This document shows, in pieces, positions 1 through 7,917 of a stretch of DNA of 64,000 nt. The notes under the pieces are model-generated. The model saw only the letters and a program-made list of their open reading frames with translations, was not told the origin of the DNA and ran no database searches. Numbering within the stretch: position 1 is the first letter of the stretch; each line of letters opens with the position of its first letter. Made by a program: the position numbers and the translations under genes. The DNA comes from Rhizobium sp. BT03. GTDB lineage: Bacteria > Pseudomonadota > Alphaproteobacteria > Rhizobiales > Rhizobiaceae. The stretch covers positions 186,001 through 250,000 of the forward strand of contig NZ_CP125645.1 in assembly GCF_030053155.1 (NCBI RefSeq), read 5' to 3'.

Positions 1-225
1 CTTCACCTCTTCGATCTGGGCGTTATAAGCCTGCAGGTCGAAGAAATGATCGGTGCCGGTGGCGCTGATGGCGATGCGCTTGCCTTTCAGCGACGGTTCT
101 TCGCCGGCTGCCAAAACCGTCTTCTGCCCGACAAGCGAAGCGCCGGCGACGGCGACCCCGGCCGCTGCGGACAGTTTCAACAGGTCTCGTCTTCCGAAGC
201 GGCTTCCGGACTTTTCGATGCTCAT
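1..225 (-). CDS. Sugar-type ABC transporter substrate-binding protein, N-terminus only
   Basis: The 75 visible codons start at ATG 225-223, preceded on the minus strand by GGAGAGAG at a good distance, and run off the left edge. The N-terminus carries a twin-arginine signal (FGRRDLLKL, residues 10-18), a hydrophobic Ala/Val/Gly stretch and a likely AxA-type cleavage near residue 40. The mature protein then begins with KGKRIAISATGTDHFFDLQ, which resembles the first strand of ribose/xylose-type periplasmic binding proteins (inference from this short stretch). It would bind a sugar in the periplasm for an importer encoded to the left. The specificity cannot be read. It is transcribed divergently from the toxin-antitoxin pair. 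Confidence 0.7.
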   Translation of the reverse strand, partial: MSIEKSGSRFGRRDLLKLSAAAGVAVAGASLVGQKTVLAAGEEPSLKGKRIAISATGTDHFFDLQAYNAQIEEVK

Positions 226-392
226 GACCACTCTCTCCAATTAAGTTATTTCTATAAATTAAGTAGACTAACCAAAATGAGGAGAAAGGAATTTCCAAAA
301 AGGTGCTCTCTGGGAAAAAGACTGGGCGGACCGCAAGCTCGTTCATGGCCGGGGTTTGCCGCAAACGATGGTGCGTGGCTCGGCAAATGACT

Positions 393-436
393 CACTTGAT
401 CATCGGCCCACTTGATACTAAATATAACCTCAAGTG
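393..436. promoter_or_regulatory. Repeated CACTTGAT half-sites, candidate autoregulatory operator of the Xre-RES pair
   Basis: CACTTGAT occurs at 393-400 and again at 409-416, and the inverted TCAAGTG at 430-436, directly upstream of the antitoxin ribosome site. The spacing of 16 bases between the direct copies and the inverted third copy is what an Xre-type dimer operator could look like. Type II antitoxins of this family repress their own promoter. The binding is inferred. Confidence 0.5.
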
Positions 437-451
437 AAAAGGAGCATTGTC

Positions 452-883
452 ATGATGGGGTTTGCTGTCGTTGCCGACGTTCTCGGACTGCCTGCCAGGG
501 AACCGGCGTCGCGTTCGGCCTTCGGCCTGCTCTCCAGCATCGAGGCGGGATTGCCGGTCAAGGCGCTTGACCGCATGGCGCTGCTTCTCGCCCCAAGCGA
601 CGCGCAGTTCAAATACCGGCTCGTTCCCAAGGCCACCTATGAACGGCGCAAGTCTAAGCATCGGCTCTCCTCCGATGAGGGCATAAGGCTCGCCCGTCTC
701 GCGCGTGTCTGGGGGCTGGCGCTCGATGTCTGGCAGACCGAGGCCGAGGCGCGCGATTTCCTGTTTCGCCCGCATGCGATGCTGGAGGACAGGCGGCCGA
801 TCGACGTCGTCATCCAGAGCGAGATCGGCGGCGAGCTCGTGCTCGATATCCTTGGAAGCCTGAAATACGGCAGCGCTGCGTGA
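452..883 (+). CDS. Xre/MbcA/ParS-type antitoxin of a RES-Xre module
   Basis: A 143-residue protein with an N-terminal helix-turn-helix-like region and a C-terminal MbcA/ParS/Xre antitoxin domain (toxin-binding domain). The region around LARLARVWGLALDVWQ and the following helices (FLFRPHAMLEDRRPIDV) matches this family, in which the antitoxin C-terminus plugs the RES toxin active site. The start at ATG 452 is chosen because AAAGGAG lies 7 bases upstream. A longer frame from GTG 434 would place that ribosome site inside the gene. Its TGA overlaps the GTG of the RES gene (880-883), so the two are translationally coupled. It should neutralise the toxin and repress the operon through the CACTTGAT repeats just upstream. 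Confidence 0.85.
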   Translation: MMGFAVVADVLGLPAREPASRSAFGLLSSIEAGLPVKALDRMALLLAPSDAQFKYRLVPKATYERRKSKHRLSSDEGIRLARLARVWGLALDVWQTEAEARDFLFRPHAMLEDRRPIDVVIQSEIGGELVLDILGSLKYGSAA

Positions 884-1362
884 GCGCACAGCTTCTTGAC
901 CGTACGCTGACATCCGTCCGGATCGGAGATCCCAACGGAACCTACCCGATCTTCGATGCCACCGGCTCGACCATCGCGCCGGGGCGGTGGAACACGTCGG
1001 GCAGCCCGATCATCTATACGAGTGAGCACTATTCGACGGCGCTGCTGGAAAAGCTCGTCCATGGCAGCGGCAGGCTGCCGCCCAACCAGCATTACGTCAC
1101 GATATCAATGCCGCGCGGGCTCAGCTATGAGATCTTTTCCGAGCCGGCGCTGCCGGGCTGGGACAGCATGCCGGCCGGCGTCAGCAAGGTTTTCGGCGAA
1201 AAGTGGTGCCAGGAAAAGCGCAGCGCCATCCTGCTGGTGCCGAGCGTCGTTGCCCGGGTCGACCGCAACGTGCTGATCAACCCGGCCCACCCGGAATTCC
1301 CATCGATCGCGGTCAGCCTCCACCAACCCGTCTACTGGGACCGCCGCTTGTTCGGCATGTGA
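880..1362 (+). CDS. RES-domain toxin
   Basis: A 160-residue RES-family protein. The family name comes from conserved Arg, Glu and Ser; here the Arg lies in APGRWNTSG (about residues 33-41), the Glu in LLEKLVH (about residues 56-62) and the late Asn-Pro motif in LINPAHPEF (about residues 137-145), where Ser of many members is replaced by Ala or shifted. Characterised RES toxins (for example MbcT and Res) consume NAD+. The GTG start overlaps the antitoxin stop by 4 bases. The whole-length domain suggests an intact toxin, although the serine position should be aligned before calling it active. It is followed by 180 bases of AT-richer sequence before the next gene. Confidence 0.85.
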   Translation: MSAQLLDRTLTSVRIGDPNGTYPIFDATGSTIAPGRWNTSGSPIIYTSEHYSTALLEKLVHGSGRLPPNQHYVTISMPRGLSYEIFSEPALPGWDSMPAGVSKVFGEKWCQEKRSAILLVPSVVARVDRNVLINPAHPEFPSIAVSLHQPVYWDRRLFGM

Positions 1363-1544
1363 TAAGCCCAATTTTTCGCGCATCCTGGTCATGCTTCCGC
1401 ATCCCTTTCGACCGTTGCGCGCAAGGTCCGAACCTCGTTCTCATTTACCTTAAAAAGTAAGGCAAATTTGGTGCGTAGCTATGACGCACGGCTGTCCAAT
1501 TGACTCCTAAACTTGGGCATGTAATTGCTGATCCAATTTTGAAA

Positions 1545-2645
1545 ATGCAAGTAGAATATATGTATCATCTCGGCGAAGTTGTAATCCGGCGACTGCAGGA
1601 AAAGTTGATTAGATCGGTAAGGAAATTTGTTAGTAGAGGACAGCCTTACATTATAATGGATTTTCCATCCAATAAAGATCCAGGCCACCACGCAAGTTGG
1701 CTGGGATTGGCGAAGGTATTGCAGGAGGTAACAGGGCGCCTGCCGGTACTTACCGGCGGCTCTCTTCAAAGTATTAACGAGATAAAATCCACGCCCGGCG
1801 ACGCTCCAATATTCATTTGTGGGTGGTCCGACTTCGGAGATGCGCGGACCGGCAGAGACGATATTCGCTACCGGTTGGCGTGCAAATATCCGGATCGAAC
1901 CATCATTCAGATGCCTCAAACAGTCGATTTCGCCAACGAGGCCCTTATGGACTACGCGAAGCGTACGATTGGGAGGCATCGCAAATTTTTCTTTATGACG
2001 CGCGACGAGCAGAGTTTCGAGCTGGCAAAAGCGAACTTCGATTGCGATGTCGAGGCTGGGCCGGACACGGCATTCGCTATCGACCTGCTTAAACCGTTCG
2101 AAGCCGATCCTCTCCGGGCATTATACGTCATGCAGCCTTTTGGAGAGGACGACGTCGATATAGCTGAAGCCCGAGCGATCGTTGACGGACCTCTTACCAA
2201 TTGGATCAACGGTCCGGATAGTTTGTCGCGCCTGCGCAAGTCGAGTGTCCTCAAGGCCGCAATGCGGCGTGGCTTTAGCCGTTCCGAGATGGTGGCCCAA
2301 CATCACGAGGATGTCGCTGCTCGGTATGTCGATTATGGTGTGAAGATGCTGTCCGGCGCGCAGCGGATTATCACCAACCGCCTCCATGGTCATACTCTTT
2401 GTCTTTTGCTCAATAAGCCGCATGTCGCGGTTGCGAGAAGCGGAAGCAGGCTGCACGACTTCATCGGTAGCTGGACCGGCGACACTCTGCTGGTGGAGAA
2501 GGCGACAAATGCCGGTGAGCTTTTGGCGGCCATGTCCCGCCTCCCGTATGAGATGAACGGCACCTGGTACAAGTCGAGTAGACCGATGGATCTACGTCCC
2601 GGTCTTCCCGCCCCGGATCTCGTCCCCCATCCCTCTATAGTTTGA
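1545..2645 (+). CDS. Polysaccharide pyruvyl transferase family protein
   Basis: This protein belongs to the family that adds ketal-linked pyruvate from phosphoenolpyruvate to exopolysaccharide sugars (ExoV/PssM/CsaB type). The family opening YIIMDFPSNKDPGHHASWLG-like block (about residues 35-55), the central phosphate-binding region and the late NRLHGHTLCLLLNKPHVAV segment (about residues 280-298) are present. The start is uncertain: the frame is open from TTG 1500, ATG occurs at 1545 and 1560, and none has a convincing ribosome site. ATG 1545 (366 residues) is used. The first 250 bases and the upstream 150 bases are visibly AT-richer than neighbours. Upstream lie a hairpin-like CCTTA/TAAGG and the inverted pair GTGCGT/ACGCAC (about 1470-1490). 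It is followed at 20 bases by a flippase, so it probably decorates a polysaccharide exported by that protein. Confidence 0.8.
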   Translation: MQVEYMYHLGEVVIRRLQEKLIRSVRKFVSRGQPYIIMDFPSNKDPGHHASWLGLAKVLQEVTGRLPVLTGGSLQSINEIKSTPGDAPIFICGWSDFGDARTGRDDIRYRLACKYPDRTIIQMPQTVDFANEALMDYAKRTIGRHRKFFFMTRDEQSFELAKANFDCDVEAGPDTAFAIDLLKPFEADPLRALYVMQPFGEDDVDIAEARAIVDGPLTNWINGPDSLSRLRKSSVLKAAMRRGFSRSEMVAQHHEDVAARYVDYGVKMLSGAQRIITNRLHGHTLCLLLNKPHVAVARSGSRLHDFIGSWTGDTLLVEKATNAGELLAAMSRLPYEMNGTWYKSSRPMDLRPGLPAPDLVPHPSIV

Positions 2646-2665
2646 TTCCCTGTAGGAGTTCAGTT

Positions 2666-4192
2666 TTGTCGGTTGCACGAGACGATGATATTCTATTCAG
2701 CCATGTCAATAAGAACCGATCCTCGGCGGCCGTAACGGGTGCCTTCTGGTCGGCGATGAGCACGCTCATTCCGACAGTCCTCACCTTCGCAGTTTTCGTG
2801 GTGACGTCTCGAGTCCTCCAGCCTCAGGATTTCGGTCTTGTCGCCCTGGCATTCAGCATCGTGTCGTTTGCCGGCAGTTTTGGACCGACCGCATTTGGCG
2901 AAGCAATCATACAGCGATCCGAAATAAGGCGAAGCCACCTCGATACGATATTTATGCTTTCGCTTGCTTTTTCATTCTTGGTCTATGGCGTTTTGTGTGT
3001 CGCCGCTTCGCCCATCGCGGCCTACGTGGGACATAAGGAAATCACGTCCCTTATCTACATCATGGGACTGAAGGTGTTCTTCGACTTCACGGCCGTCGTT
3101 CCGAATGCGATCGTCAACAGGAAGATGTCATTTCACCTCGTTGCCGTCCGGACTGTTATCGCCACAATTACTTCTGGTTGTATTTGTCTTGTTTTGGTTC
3201 TCGCGGGTTTCGGCTTGTGGGCGCTTGCGATTGCCCAGATCGCGGCCACAGCGGCATCATGCGGCGCTGCTTTCTGGGGTGCCGGGTGGTCGCCCGGGCT
3301 TAACGTGAAGCGAGAAAGCCTGAACGACCTGCTGCATTACGGCTTTTTTGCATCCGGCACTCGGTTCTTACAAACGATGAGCTTGGACAATTTGATCATC
3401 GGTGTGCTCCTGAGCCCGTCAGCGCTCGGTATCTATAATTTCTCGAAGCGTTTGTTCGATATGATCAACAACGTCATCGCCGGGGGCTTAACATCGGTCA
3501 CCCACGTCTTGCTGTCCTCGTTGCGGACTGATCCGAAGAAAGTTCGAGAAGCATTTTTGATGGCGACGTTTGGCTGCGCCCTGGTTTCCTATCCCGTCTT
3601 CATCGGCCTTGCCGCAGTTGCCGGCGATGCGATCACGACAATTTTCGGTGCGCATTGGATCGAGGCCGTTTGGCCGGTTCGGTTCTACTGCGTTATCGGG
3701 TTGATGGCTGGGATCGGCTACGTGCAGGCATCCTTGATCAAGAGCCAGGGGGAGATGGATTGGTGGTTCTACTACCAGTTGGCACGAAATCTCCTCACGC
3801 TCGTGACGATCGCAGTTCTTTATCCTTTCGGCGTCACAATAGTTGTTTTCGCGATTATGATCGAAGTTCTGTTGTTTTGGCCGATCACCAGCTGGAAGGT
3901 TTCGCGCCATATAGAGCTGAGCGTCGGGGCCTATCTGATGCAATTCCTTCGGCCAAGCCTGGCTTGTGCAGGAATGGTTGCTGTCGTTTTGCTCCTGCAT
4001 GAAGCGCTGATGCATTGGTCGCCTTATCCACGTCTGGCCGTGGAAATCGTCGCCGGCGGAATTGCATATTGCTGCCTGATCTTTGTTCTGTGCAGATCTC
4101 ATCTCAATGTCTTGATCGGCAGCATAAAGCAGGTACGACAGCGCAAAACCAACAGGGACGAGCTTGTCGACCCTGTGGCACATCAATCGTGA
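2666..4192 (+). CDS. Wzx/PST-family lipopolysaccharide or exopolysaccharide flippase
   Basis: A polytopic membrane protein of the MATE/MVIN/polysaccharide transport superfamily, with about 12-14 hydrophobic segments. The N-terminal block (VTGAFWSAMSTLIPTVL, then LQPQDFGLVALAFSIVSFA) is typical of the WzxC/TuaB-type flippases that move undecaprenyl-linked repeat units across the inner membrane. The start is TTG 2666, with TAGGAG 7 bases upstream. The frame itself is open from TTG 2642. It follows the pyruvyl transferase almost directly and precedes an acyltransferase, suggesting a three-gene decoration and export block. A second flippase lies at 53310-54818, so the genome has at least two substrates or one redundant exporter. 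Confidence 0.85.
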   Translation: MSVARDDDILFSHVNKNRSSAAVTGAFWSAMSTLIPTVLTFAVFVVTSRVLQPQDFGLVALAFSIVSFAGSFGPTAFGEAIIQRSEIRRSHLDTIFMLSLAFSFLVYGVLCVAASPIAAYVGHKEITSLIYIMGLKVFFDFTAVVPNAIVNRKMSFHLVAVRTVIATITSGCICLVLVLAGFGLWALAIAQIAATAASCGAAFWGAGWSPGLNVKRESLNDLLHYGFFASGTRFLQTMSLDNLIIGVLLSPSALGIYNFSKRLFDMINNVIAGGLTSVTHVLLSSLRTDPKKVREAFLMATFGCALVSYPVFIGLAAVAGDAITTIFGAHWIEAVWPVRFYCVIGLMAGIGYVQASLIKSQGEMDWWFYYQLARNLLTLVTIAVLYPFGVTIVVFAIMIEVLLFWPITSWKVSRHIELSVGAYLMQFLRPSLACAGMVAVVLLLHEALMHWSPYPRLAVEIVAGGIAYCCLIFVLCRSHLNVLIGSIKQVRQRKTNRDELVDPVAHQS

Positions 4193-4321
4193 TATCTGGG
4201 CACCTCCGCAGACCAGCCTCGCGGAGGTGCCACTGATGCGCAAAGTGGTCGGCACGGATGTCAGTTTCAATCCACCGCATCTGACCGCCGCTCAGGCACA
4301 AGCGAATAGGATATCGATCAG

Positions 4322-5413
4322 ATGACCAGTCTCGACCGCGGTTATTCGCCATCGACGATTGACGCCGCGGAAGTCTCGATTCCCGACCGCAGCCGTTACT
4401 ATTCCCTGGATGCAATGCGCGGCTTTGCCGCGATCTGTGTCGTTGCCACACATTTCCAGGAACGATATGCCCCGTCGGCCTATCTGGCGGTCGACTTTTT
4501 CTTCGTACTCAGCGGGTTTATCATCGCCGAGATTTATGGAAAACGGCTTGCACGTGGCCTGCCGTTCCCGGCGTTCATGGCGGCTCGAATCAAGCGCCTT
4601 TATCCGCTCTATTTGATCGGAATTTTGGTCGGTCTCGTACAGATCATATTGTTAACAGGCTGGGGCCTGAGACATCAGAGCGTCATTGACCTGTTGGCGT
4701 CGACCGTTGCCAACGGGATTTTTCTGCCCAGCCCGATGTATTTCCTTCAAACCAACCCAATGCAGGGTATGTTTCCAATCAATGGCCCTGCATGGTCGAT
4801 GTTCTGGGAACTGTTGGTAAACATAGTCTTCGCGCTATGGCTCTTCCGGCTCTCCGTCCGTGCCCTTTGCCTCGTCGCTTTGATTTCAGCTGCGCTTTTG
4901 GCCTTTGTGGGTCTTAAGTACGGTATGTTGAATATCGGCTGGGAATGGCCTTCCGCAATAGGTGGTCTTCCAAGGGTCATGTTTTCATTTACTGCAGGGG
5001 TCGTGATCAGCCGTCTATTCGGTGGCATGCCGGCCTGGAGGAAAGGTTGGACGGCGATCCTGCCGTGCCTTCTTCTGATGATTTTCATGGCCGCGCCGGT
5101 TCCTTCCCTCCTGCGGCCCTACTACGATCTGATGTTCACGATGGCCCTGGCGCCGCTCATCGTGATGCTTGGCCTCTTTCTGGAGATGCCCGCAAAAGCC
5201 GAGAGGTTGGCGACGTGGGTGGGCTATATCTCCTACCCCGTCTACATTCTGCACCGCGGTGTGATCGGTGTTTTCAAGCCAGTCGCCGGGTCGATCGGGT
5301 TGAGCGGCCCTCTCGCTTTTTTCGTGCTTCTCAGCGCGGTCGTGTGTTTCGCTTACGGAACGGCTCGTCTCGTAGACAAAACAATGACCATGCGGGCTCG
5401 GCCAGCTCGATGA
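4322..5413 (+). CDS. Acyltransferase 3 family (OafA/ExoZ/NodX-type) membrane protein
   Basis: A 363-residue inner-membrane acyltransferase with about ten hydrophobic segments. The first helix has the family signature YSLDAMRGFAAICVVATH (about residues 24-41), with the conserved Arg and His, followed by VDFFFVLSGFIIAEIYG (about residues 58-74). Members O-acetylate or otherwise acylate sugars of exopolysaccharide, O-antigen or Nod factors. It lies 129 bases after the flippase and is convergent with pdxA-like 5436-6422. ATG 4322 has only a weak upstream purine stretch. With the pyruvyl transferase it would provide the non-sugar substituents of a surface polysaccharide. The acceptor is unknown. 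Confidence 0.85.
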   Translation: MTSLDRGYSPSTIDAAEVSIPDRSRYYSLDAMRGFAAICVVATHFQERYAPSAYLAVDFFFVLSGFIIAEIYGKRLARGLPFPAFMAARIKRLYPLYLIGILVGLVQIILLTGWGLRHQSVIDLLASTVANGIFLPSPMYFLQTNPMQGMFPINGPAWSMFWELLVNIVFALWLFRLSVRALCLVALISAALLAFVGLKYGMLNIGWEWPSAIGGLPRVMFSFTAGVVISRLFGGMPAWRKGWTAILPCLLLMIFMAAPVPSLLRPYYDLMFTMALAPLIVMLGLFLEMPAKAERLATWVGYISYPVYILHRGVIGVFKPVAGSIGLSGPLAFFVLLSAVVCFAYGTARLVDKTMTMRARPAR

Positions 5414-5435
5414 GCCGTCAACGGATCTCGTCTGA

Positions 5436-6422
5436 TTATGCGCTCTGCCGCGGCGAGCGCGCCATCAGCCGGGCATAGGCGATGGCCGAGAGCATGTTGA
5501 CGTGGTTGGCCTTCCCCGTGCCGGCAATGTCGAAGGCGGTGCCGTGGTCGACCGAGACGCGGTCGATCGGCAGGCCGAGCGAGACGTTGACCGCCGTCTC
5601 GAAGGCAACGAGCTTGATCGGGATGTGGCCCTGGTCGTGATATTGGGCGATGACGAGGTCGAAGGCGCCGTTATAAGCGCGGGCGAACACCGTATCGGCC
5701 GAGATCGGCCCGACGACGTCGATACCCCTAGCCTGCGCCTGCTCGACGGCGGGTGCCAGGAATTCCGTATCCTCGGTGCCGAACAGGCCGTTTTCGCCGC
5801 AATGCGGGTTGAGGCCGGCAACGGCGATGCGCGCCTTCTTGCCGAGGCGCAGGAAATGGCGGTGGCCGGCCTCGATGGTCGCCAGCACCCGCTCGGTCTT
5901 GGCGCGCTCGATTGCGCCCTTCAGCGAGATATGGGTCGAGACATGGATGGTGTTCAGCCGCTCGGAGGCAAGCAGCATGAAGGAGCTCTTCGAGCCGGTG
6001 AGATGGGCGAGCAGCCCGGTATGGCCGTCATGGTGATGGCCGGCAAGGTTCATCGCCTCCTTGTTGATCGGCGCGGTGACGATGACATCGGCTTGTCCGG
6101 ACATGGCAAGATCGACGGCGCGGGTGATGTAGCGCACCGAGGCATCGCCGGCGACGGGGCTGACCTTGCCGATCTCGGGCAGGGCGGCGCCGAGCGGGAC
6201 TTCGTCAACGGCGATCCTGTCGTCGCCTGCGGCATCGGCGGGGCCGAACCGCAGGCCGGCGCCGGTGGCGCGGTCGGCGCGCTCCAGCGCTTCGACATTG
6301 CCGACGATGACGAAGTCGCGGCGCTCTTCTTTGGGAAGGGCCGCCAGAGCCTTGACGATCACTTCTGGGCCGACGCCGGCGGGATCACCAAGCGTCACGG
6401 CGACTTTCGCATTCCTGTCCAT
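5436..6422 (-). CDS. pdxA2: PdxA/PdxA2-family 4-hydroxythreonine-4-phosphate dehydrogenase-like protein
   Basis: A 328-residue NAD-dependent dehydrogenase/decarboxylase. It has the family N-terminus [15 protein letters not shown] (residues 6-20), the metal-site region [17 protein letters not shown] (about residues 127-143), [14 protein letters not shown] (about residues 261-274) and the C-terminal [14 protein letters not shown]. PdxA acts in pyridoxal phosphate synthesis. PdxA2 paralogues instead oxidise and decarboxylate 4-phospho-threonate or -erythronate to dihydroxyacetone phosphate, in partnership with DUF1537 kinases. A DUF1537 kinase lies in this same locus (16021-17091), so the catabolic role is favoured. 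It is 14 bases downstream of the Fe-alcohol dehydrogenase gene, with AGAAGGGA before ATG 6422, as the last gene of a leftward unit. Confidence 0.85.
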   Translation of the reverse strand: MDRNAKVAVTLGDPAGVGPEVIVKALAALPKEERRDFVIVGNVEALERADRATGAGLRFGPADAAGDDRIAVDEVPLGAALPEIGKVSPVAGDASVRYITRAVDLAMSGQADVIVTAPINKEAMNLAGHHHDGHTGLLAHLTGSKSSFMLLASERLNTIHVSTHISLKGAIERAKTERVLATIEAGHRHFLRLGKKARIAVAGLNPHCGENGLFGTEDTEFLAPAVEQAQARGIDVVGPISADTVFARAYNGAFDLVIAQYHDQGHIPIKLVAFETAVNVSLGLPIDRVSVDHGTAFDIAGTGKANHVNMLSAIAYARLMARSPRQSA

Positions 6423-6436
6423 CGTCCAAATCCCTT

Positions 6437-7570
6437 CTAGAACGCGGCTGCGTAGATCGAGCGAATATCGGCGCGCGTCAGGTCGCGCGGATTGTTGTCG
6501 AGCAGACGGCGGATGGCAAAGGCGTCGTCGGCCATGGCGTCGAGATCGCTTTCCGGCACGCCGAGCGCGGAGAGTTTCATCTCGATGCCGAGCTCGGCGC
6601 AGAAAGCATAAGCCGCATCGAAGACGGATGCGATGTTGTCGGAGGTCCGGCGCCCGAGCGCCTCCATCACCGCTTTCGTCTTCTCAGGGGCCGCCGGCGT
6701 GTTGAAGGCGAGGACATGCGGGAAGATCAGCGCATTGGCCGCACCATGCGCCACATGCCAGCGCGTGCCGAGCGGATAGGCAAGCGCATGGCCGCCGGCG
6801 GTGTTGACCGGGCCGAGGCAGAAGCCGCCGTAAAGCGAGGCGAGCGACAGGCCGGCGCGCGCTTCGGCGTCGTTGCCGTCCTTGACGGCGCGGGCGAGAT
6901 ATTTGCCGACCAGCCGCGTTCCCTCGATCGCATAGATATCGACCATGGGATGGGCCTTGCGGTTGGTGAAGGCCTCGACGCAATGGGCCATTGCGTCGAC
7001 GCCGGTGGCGGCCGTCGTGCGCGCCGGCACGGTGAAGGTCAGGGCCGGATCGATGACGGCGATGTCGGCCAGCATGTGCAGGCTTTCCACCGCAAGCTTG
7101 GCCATTGTCCTGGGATCGGTGACGAGTGCGCGGATGCCGGCCTCGCTGCCGGTGCCCGAGGTCGTCGGCACCTGGGCGAGTGCCGCCTTGCGCGGCCCAT
7201 GCACCTTGTTCGGGCCGACGACGTCATGCAGCGTCTGCGCGGAGCCGGCAAGAACGGCGGCAAGTTTTGCCAGGTCCATGGCGCTGCCGCCGCCGAAGCC
7301 GACGATCAGCTCGGCGTCGGCGCCGTTCGCCGCCGCCAGCACCTTTTCGAGGTTGGCCGTATCCGGCTCGGGCGTCACTTCGGCAAAGACCGTCACCTCG
7401 CCCTTCAATTCCAGCACGTCGATGCGCGAGGCGTTGAAAGCATCGGAGATGACAAGCGTTCGCCGATAACCTTTTTCGACAGCCCATTTGCCGAGCTTTC
7501 CCGCCGTACCGATGCCGAATTCGATCAGATGCGGCCGAACGATCGTGATCGGCGAATCCAAGCTGGCCAT
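6437..7570 (-). CDS. Iron-containing alcohol dehydrogenase (group III)
   Basis: A 377-residue enzyme with the NAD-binding [16 protein letters not shown] block (about residues 92-107), [11 protein letters not shown] (about residues 139-149) and the metal-ligand region [20 protein letters not shown] (about residues 188-207), then [10 protein letters not shown] and a later His ([14 protein letters not shown]). These are the Asp and His ligands of Fe-dependent alcohol dehydrogenases and of maleylacetate-reductase-like members. ATG 7570 is preceded by GGAGGA. A longer frame to 7645 would cover the promoter. It probably interconverts an aldehyde or keto group of the sugar-acid intermediate handled by the locus. 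The substrate is not readable. It shares a leftward transcript with the pdxA-like gene and has its own promoter region containing the TTTACAATAA motif. Confidence 0.88.
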   Translation of the reverse strand: MASLDSPITIVRPHLIEFGIGTAGKLGKWAVEKGYRRTLVISDAFNASRIDVLELKGEVTVFAEVTPEPDTANLEKVLAAANGADAELIVGFGGGSAMDLAKLAAVLAGSAQTLHDVVGPNKVHGPRKAALAQVPTTSGTGSEAGIRALVTDPRTMAKLAVESLHMLADIAVIDPALTFTVPARTTAATGVDAMAHCVEAFTNRKAHPMVDIYAIEGTRLVGKYLARAVKDGNDAEARAGLSLASLYGGFCLGPVNTAGGHALAYPLGTRWHVAHGAANALIFPHVLAFNTPAAPEKTKAVMEALGRRTSDNIASVFDAAYAFCAELGIEMKLSALGVPESDLDAMADDAFAIRRLLDNNPRDLTRADIRSIYAAAF

Positions 7571-7616
7571 GAACCAGTCCTCCCTGCAAGATCTTGCGGC
7601 GATAGTGTCGCTCCAT

Positions 7617-7646
7617 TTATTGTAAAGTTGTAAGATAATTGTCAAG
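7617..7646 (-). promoter_or_regulatory. Candidate promoter/operator of the Fe-ADH-pdxA2 unit
   Basis: Read on the minus strand, TTGACA (7640-7645 region) is followed 15 bases later by TACAAT within TTTACAATAA (7626-7617), about 45 bases before the Fe-ADH start. The same TTTACAATAA, again downstream of TTGACA, lies before the ABC importer at 10252-10261. The shared sequence suggests a common regulator, most simply the GntR protein at 17113-17877. The spacer of 15 is short for sigma70. Confidence 0.4.
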
Positions 7647-7857
7647 CCGACATTCTCGATCGGCCGGAATTTTATCGGCGAGCATGCCGCAGAACAGGTT
7701 TCAAGCGATTGTTCTGTGGCGGTATATGATTTAAAATCAAATGCTTATGATGTTTATGGATAGAGCGCTCAGTTAATAGGTCAGCCACCGTCATGTCGGC
7801 GGCGGCGAGGCCAAATCTGTTGTCAAATCCTCGGCGTGACCGGGCGATCTGCCTGTG

Positions 7858-7879
7858 TCCCGCATCGTCTCATGCGGGA
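7858..7879 (-). terminator. Hairpin in the 347-bp gap between BNR and Fe-ADH genes
   Basis: TCCCGCAT and ATGCGGGA form perfect 8-bp arms around a 6-base loop, 39 bases after the BNR gene stop. There is no T-run, so it may be a weak terminator or an RNA-stabilising end rather than a classical terminator. The rest of the 7571-7917 gap holds the promoter motif near 7617-7646 and no convincing gene. Confidence 0.35.
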
Positions 7880-7917
7880 TCGGAAAGCAGATTTACAATT
7901 CCAGGCCGGCATTTTGC

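Noticed and set aside
434..451. Antitoxin start at GTG 434
   Set aside because: The AAAGGAG ribosome site falls inside the longer frame; ATG 452 is spaced correctly from it.
6716..7633. Long plus-strand frame opposite the Fe-ADH gene
   Set aside because: Shadow of the well-supported Fe-ADH gene with antisense-like composition.
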